Source: Erythrophleum ivorense (Eukaryota; Streptophyta; Magnoliopsida; Fabales; Fabaceae). From it: a DNA stretch of 64,000 nt. The stretch covers positions 23,764,129-23,828,128 of the forward strand of contig JAIUCV010000007.1 in NCBI GenBank assembly GCA_026724425.1, written 5' to 3'. Positions within the stretch are counted from its first letter, which is position 1. Each line of letters starts with the position of its first letter. Of this stretch, positions 35,755-45,340 are shown piece after piece. The position numbers and the translations under genes are program-made. The notes under the pieces are model-generated. The model saw only the letters and a program-made list of their open reading frames with translations. It made no database searches and was not told where the DNA came from.

Positions 35755-38700
35755 TGTAACACCCCAAAAATTAATTAAGGTGTTAATAATGTATTTCGAC
35801 CAATTAAAAATAATTATTATGAAATAATTGGATAAGCTATATGAATGAAAATTTATAGAGAAATAAATTATTAATATGGATTTAAGATTTCAATTAGATT
35901 AAAGCCTAATTTGGGCCCAAAATTAATTTGAATAAGCCATGGGTAAGGATTTATGGAGGCCCAATGGTTTTAGGTGCAAGCCCAACTCCTTATCATGAGA
36001 TTTGGGCCAAAAGAGATCACTTAGTAATAGCCCAATCTGATTTAATGAAATAGAGGCCCAAGACCCAATTTGCATAAGCCCTTATAGTTGGCCCAACACA
36101 CATTATGCAGACCTAAATTAGATCGACTCTTGGCCTGACTTTATCAAGTTGCTGCAGCCCAACTTATAAAATAAGGCCCAACAAGAATGAAAATCTGAAC
36201 CCACAAGGAATTGGGCCATTAGGTCAGCACATCCCACTTCTAGATTTAAGTTTTCTGCAGCCCATCTCATTTAGCACCAGCCCACTTGAAATAATAAGCC
36301 TAATTGGACCTTGGATTGATGGGTCAACCCATTTTTCATTAAAAACCCTAAGGGGTTCAACAACCTCCCTCCCCATTGAGCAGAAAACACAAGAGGCAAG
36401 GGAGAAAATTTGGAGGTTTAAGGGAGGCTAGGGTTCTACCAACATTGCAGCTCCATTTTTGACTCATAAAGGATGATTTGGCCAAGGTGAGTTATATATA
36501 ACTTAACCCTATCATTCTCCTCTTCATTTTGGTCCTATTAGTTTCTGGTTTTAAGCATTTTCATCTCCTTTCCAAATTTGAACCTTAGTGTTTTGGTGTT
36601 TCCTTGTAAGATTTTCGGAGTTAGAAGCTAAAGGGATGATTGGGTAAGCATTTCCCTTCCATTTTGTGTATTATTTTGCTGAAAAATATCCCTAAGGGTT
36701 GATTTTCATAATAGGTTCTGTTATGGTGCGAAAATACAAGGAGATGAATGTGAAACACTGAAAATTCTGGGCTTGATGACTGAAATCCGAATTTGGGAAT
36801 GTCCCATGATGTGTTCTTGGTAATTGAGGCTCAACTCAGTCTATTAACCTCTTAGATGTATAAGTAAGTGATTTCTCTCTTTTTATGAGATGTGTGTACT
36901 AAATTCCCATCATTTGAACTGACTTTTGGTGCATGGTCTGTGTATGTGCAAAAATGAAAATGTGGAGAGTGAACTATCATGAGCTTTGATGTCTTGATCG
37001 GGAATTTGAGCAATTGACCCTTAGGATGCTTGGGCCTGGTATGCTTTGAATCATGATGGTAGCTAGAGGATGAGTAATTGGCTTCATTGAGGTAACCGGG
37101 GTTAATTTTTCAATTTCATATATATGTTCATGTTAATATGATATTGTTTGTACATATATGATTTTTGAAATGCTAAATGATTGGTTAACTACTTGAATTG
37201 TTATTGTAATTGGACCTTGTGAGTCCATGGTGGAGCTGTGGTGCGGCTGCCACCCGTGCATGTGCTTCGATCGAGCACCGGGTTGTGATCAGACCCCAGA
37301 TGCATTGAGCCTTGGTTGTGCTCATTATGGAGTAGGTACCGTGGACGGACCTCTCCCAGTATTATTGGCCATTAACATATTATGTATAACTGCTGGTATG
37401 AGATAGTCGTTATTGGTAGTTCAACTAGTTCATTTGCAAATTGAATTGATAATTCTAGAATTGATGATATGAAATTGCATTGGATTGATTAACTTGTACA
37501 TATATATGGGAATTGCCTTTTGTTACTGAGATTATATATCTCACCCCATTGTGGGCTAACATTTTCAAGGATCGTACCTCTTAGTGGTAAGGAGAGAAAT
37601 TAATGAAAGCGCATTAAATGGTTTGGTAGCATATAGGTTTGGAGGCCTTGTTGAATTGTATTGTAACTAGATTGCTAGTTTTGTATCATTGCTGCATGGC
37701 ATCATGAATTGCCAAGTATAGAAACTGTATATGTAATTTAATTATCATGGGATTGAACATTATGGTTGTAATTAGCTAACAATGGATAAATGACTTGATC
37801 TTGTATGAACATTAAGCATGGGCCCCATGCATCTTGTGACCAGAGTACATTTATTGTCATTAAATTATGGTTTTGTTGATGTGTGGTAGCTTGGTAAGTT
37901 GAAGCCAATACTCTAAATCTTGAGAGGGATAAGGATAGATTAATTAGGTAAATTAAGTAAATAAACACCATTAAAGATTCACAAATCGAGGGAGAGTGGT
38001 CCTAGAGTATCCCTAGAAAGAGAGTGGAGAGTTTGAGGCAAGGTTTTAAGTGTAGTAGGATCAGACGGCATTTGGCAGCGGCCAATAGTGGCGAAGTTGC
38101 TTAGGGAGAGTACTAGAGAGCAATTCGCCGAGGCAAATATGGAATTGGCCGCGGTGAAATGTGGGAGGTAAAACTGGAAGTTGTCCAGAGGGAAATTCGC
38201 CGCGGCGAACTTTTCTGAAAATGAGCCAGGCATTCCAGAGAGAAATTGGCTGCAGCGAAACGAGGTATTAGCCGTAGCCAATAGCGAGAGGTGAGCGAGG
38301 GTAGTTCCAGGAGGCTTCTTCGCTGCAGCGCCATATAGGTTGGCCGCGACGAAGGTCCAACTCGCTACGGCTATTGCCACGGTGAAATTAGTAATGATGC
38401 GAGGGGTAAAGCCGAAGGGAATTGGCCGCGGCTAAGGGGGAATTGGCTGCGGCGAATGTTCTGAAACTCCTATATTGACTAAAAAATATTGGTGTTCCAT
38501 ATTGTAACCTCAAGGGATGACTTGTAAACATTGATAAAAGATAAATGTGAGTTGAAAATGATAGGTAATAGAATCAAGGCTCATAAATGAATGTTTGTTT
38601 CCCCTGAGGTACGTAAGTGTTTGTAATTATATGGTTGATGACTCTAATGAAATTAAGGTTCAAATTTCCCCATATTTCCACAATGTAATTAGTCTTAATC

Positions 38701-38776
38701 ATATGTAACCATGGATTAAGGTTGTTAATCACGTATTTAACCTTAATTACAATGATAAGAAGTTAGGGTCGTCACA
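35755..38776 (+). mobile_element. Solo LTR, 3.02 kb, with TGTAACACCCC start
   Basis: The termini are TGTAACACCCC and GGGTCGTCACA, bounded by exact TTAAA duplications; the element sits inside the 150-bp tandem array. The TGTAACACCCC start and the TATATCTCACCCC block near 37,540 are typical of plant Ty3/gypsy LTRs and favour plus-strand sense. It is only distantly related to the other LTRs here but has the same kind of palindrome array (38,074-38,456). The 133-codon minus-strand frame at 37,979-38,380 is a by-product of that GC-rich array, not a gene. Confidence 0.87.
38074..38456. repeat. Array of GC-rich palindromes (TTCGCCGCGGCGAA type) in the solo LTR
   Basis: Around a dozen variants of TTCGCCGCGGCGAA or TTGGCCGCGGCGAA recur. 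One is a perfect 14-bp palindrome at 38,196-38,209; others are degenerate (GGCTGCAGCGAA, CTCGCTACGGCTA). Linkers include GAGAGAAATTGG and CCAGGCATTCC. The design resembles the array at 10,729-11,040, although overall similarity of the two LTRs is low. Confidence 0.8.
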
Positions 38777-38781
38777 TTAAA
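38777..38781. repeat. Target-site duplication TTAAA, right copy
   Basis: Exact partner of 35,750-35,754. Confidence 0.87.
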
Positions 38782-38789
38782 CATAAATG

Positions 38790-40880
38790 TTAAAAGATTC
38801 TAATGTATTTGAATTCAATTCCTACCTTGACCCTTTTTCTATTCCTAATTTCTTAGATCTTATGCCTCGTTTGTAAGAAAGAAAAAGTTTTTTTCATGAA
38901 AAAATTATTTTCTACAAATTACAAAAAAATTGATTAATATATATAATACTAAAACAAAAACCACTAGCCATGTCATGACATGTAATTTTTCCTTCCAAAA
39001 AAAAAATTCCTTTTTTATGAAAAAACTTTCCTTCCTTTATTATTAAAAATTTCCTTTTTTTTCTTCAAAGATTATTTTCTATAAATTACTAAAAATTTCA
39101 CAATTATATATAATATACTAAAAAAACAGCTACAAGCCATGCCATGTCAAGCGCTTTCTTCTTCCAAAAACGATCTCAATTTTTATGAAAATAGAAGTTT
39201 CCTTCATTATTAAAAAAATTCCTTCTTTGTGACAAATTATTTTCTATTAACTTTAAAAAAATTTTAAAAATCTGACTAATTTACTAAAACAACAACAACT
39301 GGTTGTACCATTTCATGCAATTATTCACTCTAGAAATAATTTCCAATGTTTATATTAAAAGAGTGCTTTTTCGAAAAGATTTCTTTTCTATAAATTGCTG
39401 AAAATTCAACATATCTATATAGTATAGTAAAACAAAACAAAACGAAACCACAAATCCATTTCATGTCATGAAAAGTTTCCCTCCAAAAACAATTTCTACT
39501 TCATGAAAAAAATTTTTTATATAAAAAATATCTATTTTTGTAGAAAAAATTCTTTTTTATAAATTACCAAAAATTTTTAAAATAAACATAATATACATAA
39601 ACAACAAGCATAGCCATGCTATGTCATGCAATTAAACTTTCAAAAACAATTTCCTTTTTTATGAGAAAAAAAGCTTATTTTATTATTATTATGAGAGTCT
39701 TACAAGGATCCAAAAGTCTTATAAGCCCAAACAATTATTACAATTTTTTTTATTGTCAAATTTTTATTTTCTATAAATAATAATGAATTTCACAAATCTC
39801 TCTTAAATACAAAAATAAAAACCACTAGCGTGCCATGTCATGAAATTTCTCCATCAAAAAGCAATTTCCTTATTTACTAAGAAACTTTCATTTAGTTTTT
39901 TAAAATATTCCTTGTTGGTGAAAAACTATTTTCCATAATTACTGAACTATATAATATACTAAAACAAGAACCACTAGCCATACCATGTCATGCAATTTTT
40001 CCTTTCAAAAATAATCTCTTTTTTATAAAGAAAGTTTCCTTTATTATAAAAAAATTATTTTTAAAGAAAAGATATTTTCCATAATTTATTAAACATTTAA
40101 TATATATATATATATAATAACAACAATTAGCCATTCCATGTCATGCAATGATTGCCTCCAAAAACAATTCCCTATCTTTTGAGAAAGGTTTCATTTTCTA
40201 TAAATTATTAAAATTTCACAGATCTATGTAAATTCTAAAAACAACAACTACTGGACATATCTTGTTATGCAATTTTTTTGTACAAAAGAAGTTTCTTTCT
40301 TTTATAAAGGAGTTTCCTTTATTATTAAATTTTTTTTTTGTAAAAAATTATTCTAAAAATTACTAAAATTTCCAGAAATGTAATACCATTCTAAAAAAAT
40401 CACCAGCCATGTCATGTCATGCAATTTTTTGCCTCCACAAAAATTTTTATGAAAAAATTTTCCTTTATTATTAAAAAATTTCCTTTTTTATGAAAAATAT
40501 TCTTTTCTATAAATTACCAAAAATTCCACAAATATGTATGATATCTTAAGGCGTCAATGGGCAATACCATGTAATTTTCTCTCTGATAAATATATTTATA
40601 AATTATTAAATTTTTTTGTTATGAACAAATTTTATTTTTTTGTAAAAAATTATTTTCTATAAATTAATAAAAATTCTATAAATCAATATGATATACTAAA
40701 ACAACAATGTTCAATGTCATGCAATTTATCCTTCCAACAGTATATTATCAAAATTTTATTTGTTATAAAAAAATTTCCTTTTTTATGAACAAATTCATTG
40801 GAAATAAATCATTAAAATTTTTACAAATGTATACAATATAGTAAAACAACAACTAAACTAACCATCTCATATCATACAAA
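38790..40880. repeat. Degenerate tandem repeat of about 150 bp, right part
   Basis: About thirteen units are recognisable by their marker segment near 38,948, 39,118, 39,283, 39,427, 39,597, 39,815, 39,957, 40,106, 40,236, 40,390, 40,545, 40,698 and 40,843. Most spacings are 130-170 bp. The consensus is roughly an AACAACAACCACTAGCCATG-CCATGTCATGCAATTTTT core followed by CTCCAAAAACAATTTCC, A/T-rich runs and TATAAATTACTAAAA. Copies are strongly diverged, so the array is old. The unit size is that of plant satellite monomers, but with only about 17 copies it is better called a small local array. Confidence 0.78.
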
Positions 40881-41740
40881 TTCTCGTATTTTAATTCCCT
40901 TAGGTTGAACATTATTCCATAATTGACATCTATTTCAATTTTTTACTTCTATGACAAAATATTTATAAAATATATTGGACCACTTATTAAAATTCAAAAC
41001 TTTAATTTTATAAGATATTTTTTCATAGACCTTTTCTCATTCAAATATAAAAATTGTTTCCTTTAGCTCTAATAAACACATTGTTTACTCTTTTTTTTTT
41101 GGGGTTACAAAAGACGCATAAAGCATAAGTATATTAGGTTTACCTAAAACTTAAGTCTAGATGATGCATCACACCAAAATTCTTGGGTACATAATTTAAT
41201 CTTTGCTATTGAAACTTAGTTACGAAAAATATAATTGTACATTAATGAAATTGAATAAAATATCGAAATTTTGTTTATATGTAAACGAATATTTTTTGAA
41301 CTTCAAATAAATTAAATACATAAAATTAAAAAAATATATAAATAAGTATAATTTTAATTTTCATCTTCATATTTAATATTAAAATAATCTAAAATTTTGA
41401 ATATTCCATGTTATATACTGGTATAGTATTGGCGAAACTTATACGTGGTAACATTGTCGGATATAATGTGTTTAAAAAGGAATTATTTTTATTAAAACCA
41501 TGCCCCGTCGTGTCCATGTGTCAAGGCATGGTTTTGAGTTCGCCATGTCAGATATATCAATATTATGCATTCATGTGCATCCCAAGGCCATGTGATTAGC
41601 CATACAAGGGATGAGCTCTTCTTGCCTTCGTGCCTCCCAGCCACACCTCGGGTCCACCTCCGAATGCAGACATACGAGTTATCACCCTTTGGAAAAACTC
41701 ACGTTTCAAAAATTAGTGTTTGGATTACCCATTTATATTC
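40881..41740. other. AT-rich upstream region of the UGT gene
   Basis: No coding domain is seen. The last 300 bases become less AT-rich toward the gene. Short frames at 41,408-41,825 show no domain and overlap the presumed promoter and 5' UTR. Confidence 0.45.
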
Positions 41741-41748
41741 TATATTAA
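41741..41748 (+). promoter_or_regulatory. Possible TATA box of the UGT gene
   Basis: TATATTAA lies 110 bp before the chosen ATG, which would give a 5' UTR of about 80 bases if transcription starts about 30 bp downstream. This is a match to a loose motif in AT-rich DNA and is only a suggestion. Confidence 0.3.
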
Positions 41749-41857
41749 TCTCTGTTTCCAATATTGGCATAGGAAATGGTGAGAAACCAATCGCTCCCTC
41801 AGCTTTAAAAAAACCGTGTCTCTGACAGAAGCAAGCCTGGCTATAGCTTGCACTCCC

Positions 41858-43862
41858 ATGGGGACCAAAACGCACATCGCCCTCGTCTCAATCCCGGCGT
41901 TTAGCCACCAAGCCTCGATTCTCGAGTTTGCGAAGCGACTGGTTCATCTCCACCCTGACTTCCACGTCACCTGCATCATCCCCACCATTGGATCTCCCCC
42001 CTCCGCCTCCATTCCCTTCCTCCGAGCTCTCCCTTCAGCCATACACCACATCTTCCTTCCCCCTGTGAACTTCCACGACCTTCCTGAAACGACGCCGCTT
42101 CAAGTCCAACTTCAGCTCGCCGTTTCTCGCTCCATCCCTTCCGTGCGTGAAGCCTTGAACTCCCTCGTCGCCTCAACGAATCTCGTTGCTTTGGTCGTTG
42201 ATCCCTTCGCAAATGAAGCGCTCGAGCTGGCCAAGGAGCTAAACGTCTTCTCGTACATTTACTTCCCTTCCTCCGCCATGTTACTCTCGCTCTGCCTTCA
42301 ATCATCGAAGCTGGAAGAGACGATCGTTTCGAATTGTGAGTTCCGAGACCTTCCGGGATTCATAGAGATTCCGGGTTGTGTACCCCTTCGTGGCATAGAT
42401 CTCCCAGATAATCTTCAAGATCGATCCACTCTAGCGTACAAGCAGTTTCTCCAACGCTGCAAACGGTACCGTTTGGCTGATGGATTTTTTGTCAACAGCT
42501 TTTTTGAAATGGAAGGTGAGGCCATAAGAGCCTTGCAGGATGAAGGATCTTTCGAGGTGAGTATAACATGATGACTTTTATATATATCTTGATGATTTTT
42601 AAACGGAAGTGTTGACTAATTCAGATGATATAACTTTTGAGGTGAGTATAACATGAGATGATCAGTAATTAATGCAAAGTATAGCATGAAATAGTATGAC
42701 TAATTCAGTAGCATTCCTGGGATTCAAAGTGCTGGCAACAACCCAACCTAGACGTCGAATAAAATAATCATTTTAATTAATGAAGCGTTGTGTGTGTGTG
42801 TGTGTAATACACTTTTTGTTTATAAAAGATATACATGCTTTAAATATTTTATCCCTAAATCTTTAGAAATAAATGAGTTTTTTTACTTATTAGTTCTCTA
42901 TCAATTAAAAAATAGAGCAAAAATAAAACAAATATAAATGCTTCAGGATCTAAATAGTAGAAAGTCAAAACTTCAACGAACTCTATCATGTATTATTGGA
43001 GTTCAACACCAAATAATTGAATTTTGAAACTTCTAGGGAGCAAAAAATACGTTTCCTGATATTTTCACGTGAATATAGGCCTTGGTTTAGTATTTTGGAA
43101 TAAAAAGCTGAAATCAGCCTCTTGCAGGATGAAGAATCTACTAGTGTATATCCAGTTGGACCCATTATACAAACCGGGTCAAGTGATCGGCTAAGCTCGT
43201 CGGAGTGTCTGAGATGGCTGGACCACCAGCCTCACAACTCTGTTCTGTATGTTTCCTTTGGAAGTGGTGGATCTCTTTCTGAAGACCAAATCAACGAGCT
43301 AGCTTTAGGATTGGAACTGAGTAGTGTAAGATTTTTATGGGTTAATGTGAAGGCTCCAAGTGACAAAGCCACTTCTTCTTACCTTATTACGCCTGAGAAT
43401 GAGCACCTTGAGAATTTCTTACCAAAAGGGTTTCTTGAGAGAACAAGAGAGAAAGGTTTGGTTATGTCTTGTTGGGCCCCACAAATTGAAGTGCTTAGTC
43501 ATGATGCCACTGGTGGATTTTTAACTCACTGTGGTTGGAACTCAGTTCTTGAGAGCGTCGTCAATGGAGTGCCACTGATAGCTTGGCCACTGTTTGCAGA
43601 GCAGAGAACGAATGCTGCTTTGCTAGTTGATGGCTTGAAGGTGGCAGTGAGGCCACAAGTTAATGAGAATGGCGTAGTGGAAAAGGAGGAAATTGCGAAG
43701 GTCATAAAGAGTGTGATGGAGGGTGAAGAAGGTAAAGAAGTCCGTAGAGGAATGAAGAAGCTGAAAGATGCTGCTGCGGCTGCTGTATTGGAAGATGGGT
43801 CGTCCACTAAGACACTGTCGAATTTGGCAATGAAATGGAAAAAGTTGAGCGGCACAATATAG
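41858..43862 (+). CDS. UGT72-type UDP-glycosyltransferase (hydroquinone/phenolic glucosyltransferase-like), two exons
   Basis: Exons are 41,858-42,556 (233 codons) and 43,128-43,862 (244 codons plus stop), giving 477 residues, the usual size of plant family-1 glycosyltransferases. The ATG at 41,858 sits in a good context (CCCATGG) and gives MGTKTHIALVSIPAFSHQ, with the catalytic-type His at residue 17. The partner Asp is at 115 (LVVDPF). The 44-residue PSPG sugar-donor box runs 349-392, from WAPQIEVLSH to WPLFAEQ, with HCGWNS and a final Gln that favours UDP-glucose. VYPVGPI, SFGSGG and LKVAVRP match group E (UGT72). Known relatives glucosylate hydroquinone, monolignols and similar phenols in the cytosol; the substrate here is inferred only. 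The donor is GAG/GTGAGT and the acceptor CTTGCAG/GAT, phase 0. UGT72 genes often lack introns, and this one is bounded by a short direct repeat. No frame-breaking lesion is visible. Confidence 0.92.
42532..42550. repeat. 19-bp direct repeat flanking the UGT intron, left copy
   Basis: CTTGCAGGATGAAGGATCT here matches CTTGCAGGATGAAGAATCT at 43,121-43,139 in 18 of 19 positions. This copy encodes LQDEGS within exon 1. Confidence 0.9.
42549..42710. repeat. Imperfect tandem duplication, period about 85 bp, spanning the intron donor
   Basis: The sequence around the donor (CGAGGTGAGTATAACATGATGA at 42,553) recurs as TGAGGTGAGTATAACATGAGATGA at 42,638. GACTAATTCAG is found at 42,614 and 42,698. The offset is 84-85 bp. 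The second copy provides a duplicate donor-like site at 42,642 that cannot be used in frame because of the stop at 42,569. Confidence 0.75.
42557..43127 (+). other. Intron of the UGT gene, 571 bp
   Basis: The intron starts GTGAGT and ends TTGCAG. Without splicing, the first exon meets a stop at 42,569. It is AT-rich compared with the exons, carries a (TG)n run at 42,789-42,805 and holds an imperfect duplication of its own first 60-odd bases. The exon sequence at the left edge (42,532-42,550) is repeated at the right edge (43,121-43,139). Confidence 0.85.
43121..43139. repeat. 19-bp direct repeat flanking the UGT intron, right copy
   Basis: Partner of 42,532-42,550. Its CTTGCAG is used as the 3' splice site, and the remaining GATGAAGAATCT is the first coding sequence of exon 2. 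Confidence 0.9.
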
Positions 43863-44529
43863 CAAAATGAATTACTTTTGTTTTTGTTTTTTATTTCCTG
43901 GAATTGTCTTATTTGCTCTATTTCACTTTTCTTTTCTATTTCTTCCTGTATGGTTTTTGTCACAGCAAGATGGTTATTCTCTGATCGACTTTGCCTTAAA
44001 TCGAATTTTCTTAACTTGTGGGACTATTTCATCTGCTGTTGTTTATTTAATTGTTGAATTGCTTATATTATCTGGGGAAAAAAAAGTAAGGAAGGCTCAG
44101 TTGGATCATATTGTCGTATGTTTCTGACTACTGAGCCATGATCCAGAGGATCAGTATGCAGATATGTAGTTTCCACCAAGTATTTTTTTTTGGGGGCCAT
44201 AACACTAAGGGATAGTTTTCTATATAAATATATGCAAATATTTTACACCAAAATACACAATTAGAACCCCTCCGTAATAATAGAGGAAATTTTCTTTTTA
44301 TTCCTAAAAGATACATTCGCAGTTTCCAACGTCTTAATGTTATCTTTACACCATTCAGCCTATGAAAATTTTTAATTATTTACTTGTCATGTCACATTTT
44401 AAATTTTTTATAATGGCTAAATTTACCGAAGTCAATTAGGAACTAGGAGACTTAATTAAGACTAAAAAAGATGGCATGTAATAGGAAGCTTAATTGAGAC
44501 ATCAACTTGACCATATAGTTAACATGGAA
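43863..44529. other. UGT 3' flank and intergenic sequence
   Basis: This T-rich stretch directly after the stop presumably holds the 3' UTR; no clear AATAAA signal was found close to the gene. The segment 44,050-44,140 has a diverged copy at 56,085-56,205. No other gene is seen. Confidence 0.5.
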
Positions 44530-44538
44530 GTCATTTAG
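44530..44538. repeat. 9-bp target-site duplication GTCATTTAG, left copy
   Basis: It recurs exactly at 45,332-45,340. A 9-bp duplication is typical of Mutator-like transposons. Confidence 0.8.
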
Positions 44539-45331
44539 TAATGTTTTTAAAATTGGACCGGTCATTGAACTGGTGAAACTACTAGTTCACGATTCATTAG
44601 TTCAACTGTGGTTAGACCGGGGTCGAATGGATAATAATTATATATATATAAATAAATTAAATATAATATAATATTTAAATTCAATTGATTATTTAATTTT
44701 AAAATTTAAGTATAAAATAATTTATCTATTAATGAATATAATCATAAAACATTAATATATTAAAACAAATATTGAAACTAAAATATTATAAAAATTAATT
44801 ATGATTAAATTGTCAAAATGCTTTTTTAGATTATTGGTTCAACACTCATATGGCTATTTGTATGTAGAAGTTGCAAGCAACCAACTTATATTTTATTTAT
44901 ATAAAAATTTGCTAACATACATCGAGATTGCCTTGCAGGTCAATTGGCACTTCATTGTTTTGAAAGCCAAGAATTCAAGAGTTCGAATCCGTCCAGCTTG
45001 CAATTCAAAAGTAATCTATTTGTATAAAATTTCGCATATAACAATTGGAATTCCTTTGCAGTTCAAATGGCGCCCAAACCTTTTGGAAAGTAGTGTGTAC
45101 ATGGGTTCGAATCAGGGAGAAGCGAAGGCGGAAAATATTACAAGCAAACCGGTTCAATCCGGTTCATTTGCAGCGGTTCAAGGTGAAAATTGGCCGGTCA
45201 AACCCGGTTCTTGATCCGAAGTTGACTGGTTCTTAAAAGTTACGGTTTGACGTGTTATCCAGACCAGACCAGGGTCCAGTTTCCGGTCCAACTGGTTGAA
45301 CCGGCTGGTTCGATCCGGTTTTTATTACATT
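44539..45331. mobile_element. MULE-like MITE with CCGGTTCAA-rich inverted ends
   Basis: The 793-bp element has imperfect inverted ends. The left reads TAATGTTTTTAAAATTGGAC and then CCGGTCATTGAAC; the reverse complement of the right reads AATGTAATAAAAACCGGATC and then GAACCAGCCGGTTC. An exact 9-bp duplication flanks it. It encodes no transposase, so it depends on an autonomous element elsewhere. Near its middle, GAGTTCGAATCC (44,980) and GGGTTCGAATCA (45,102) look like RNA polymerase III B boxes, but no matching A box or tRNA fold was seen. Short frames inside it (for example 44,801-45,214) are not convincing genes. Confidence 0.78.
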
Positions 45332-45340
45332 GTCATTTAG
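45332..45340. repeat. 9-bp target-site duplication GTCATTTAG, right copy
   Basis: Exact partner of 44,530-44,538. Confidence 0.8.

Noticed and set aside
37979..38380. 133-codon minus-strand frame
   Set aside because: It coincides with the GC-rich palindrome array inside a solo LTR; its length comes from base composition, and the peptide is repetitive without a domain.
41816..41857. Upstream extension of the UGT frame from a GTG codon
   Set aside because: The added 14 residues precede the normal family N-terminus; the ATG at 41,858 has a better context and gives the expected start.
41976..42305. 109-codon minus-strand frame
   Set aside because: Antisense shadow of the GC-richer first UGT exon, Arg/Glu-rich and without a domain.
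43526..43963. 145-codon minus-strand frame
   Set aside because: Antisense shadow of the second UGT exon; the plus strand carries the PSPG box.
44975..45115. Possible tRNA or SINE promoter (GGTTCGAATC-like words)
   Set aside because: No A box at the right distance and no cloverleaf could be seen; the segment lies inside a MITE with a 9-bp target duplication.
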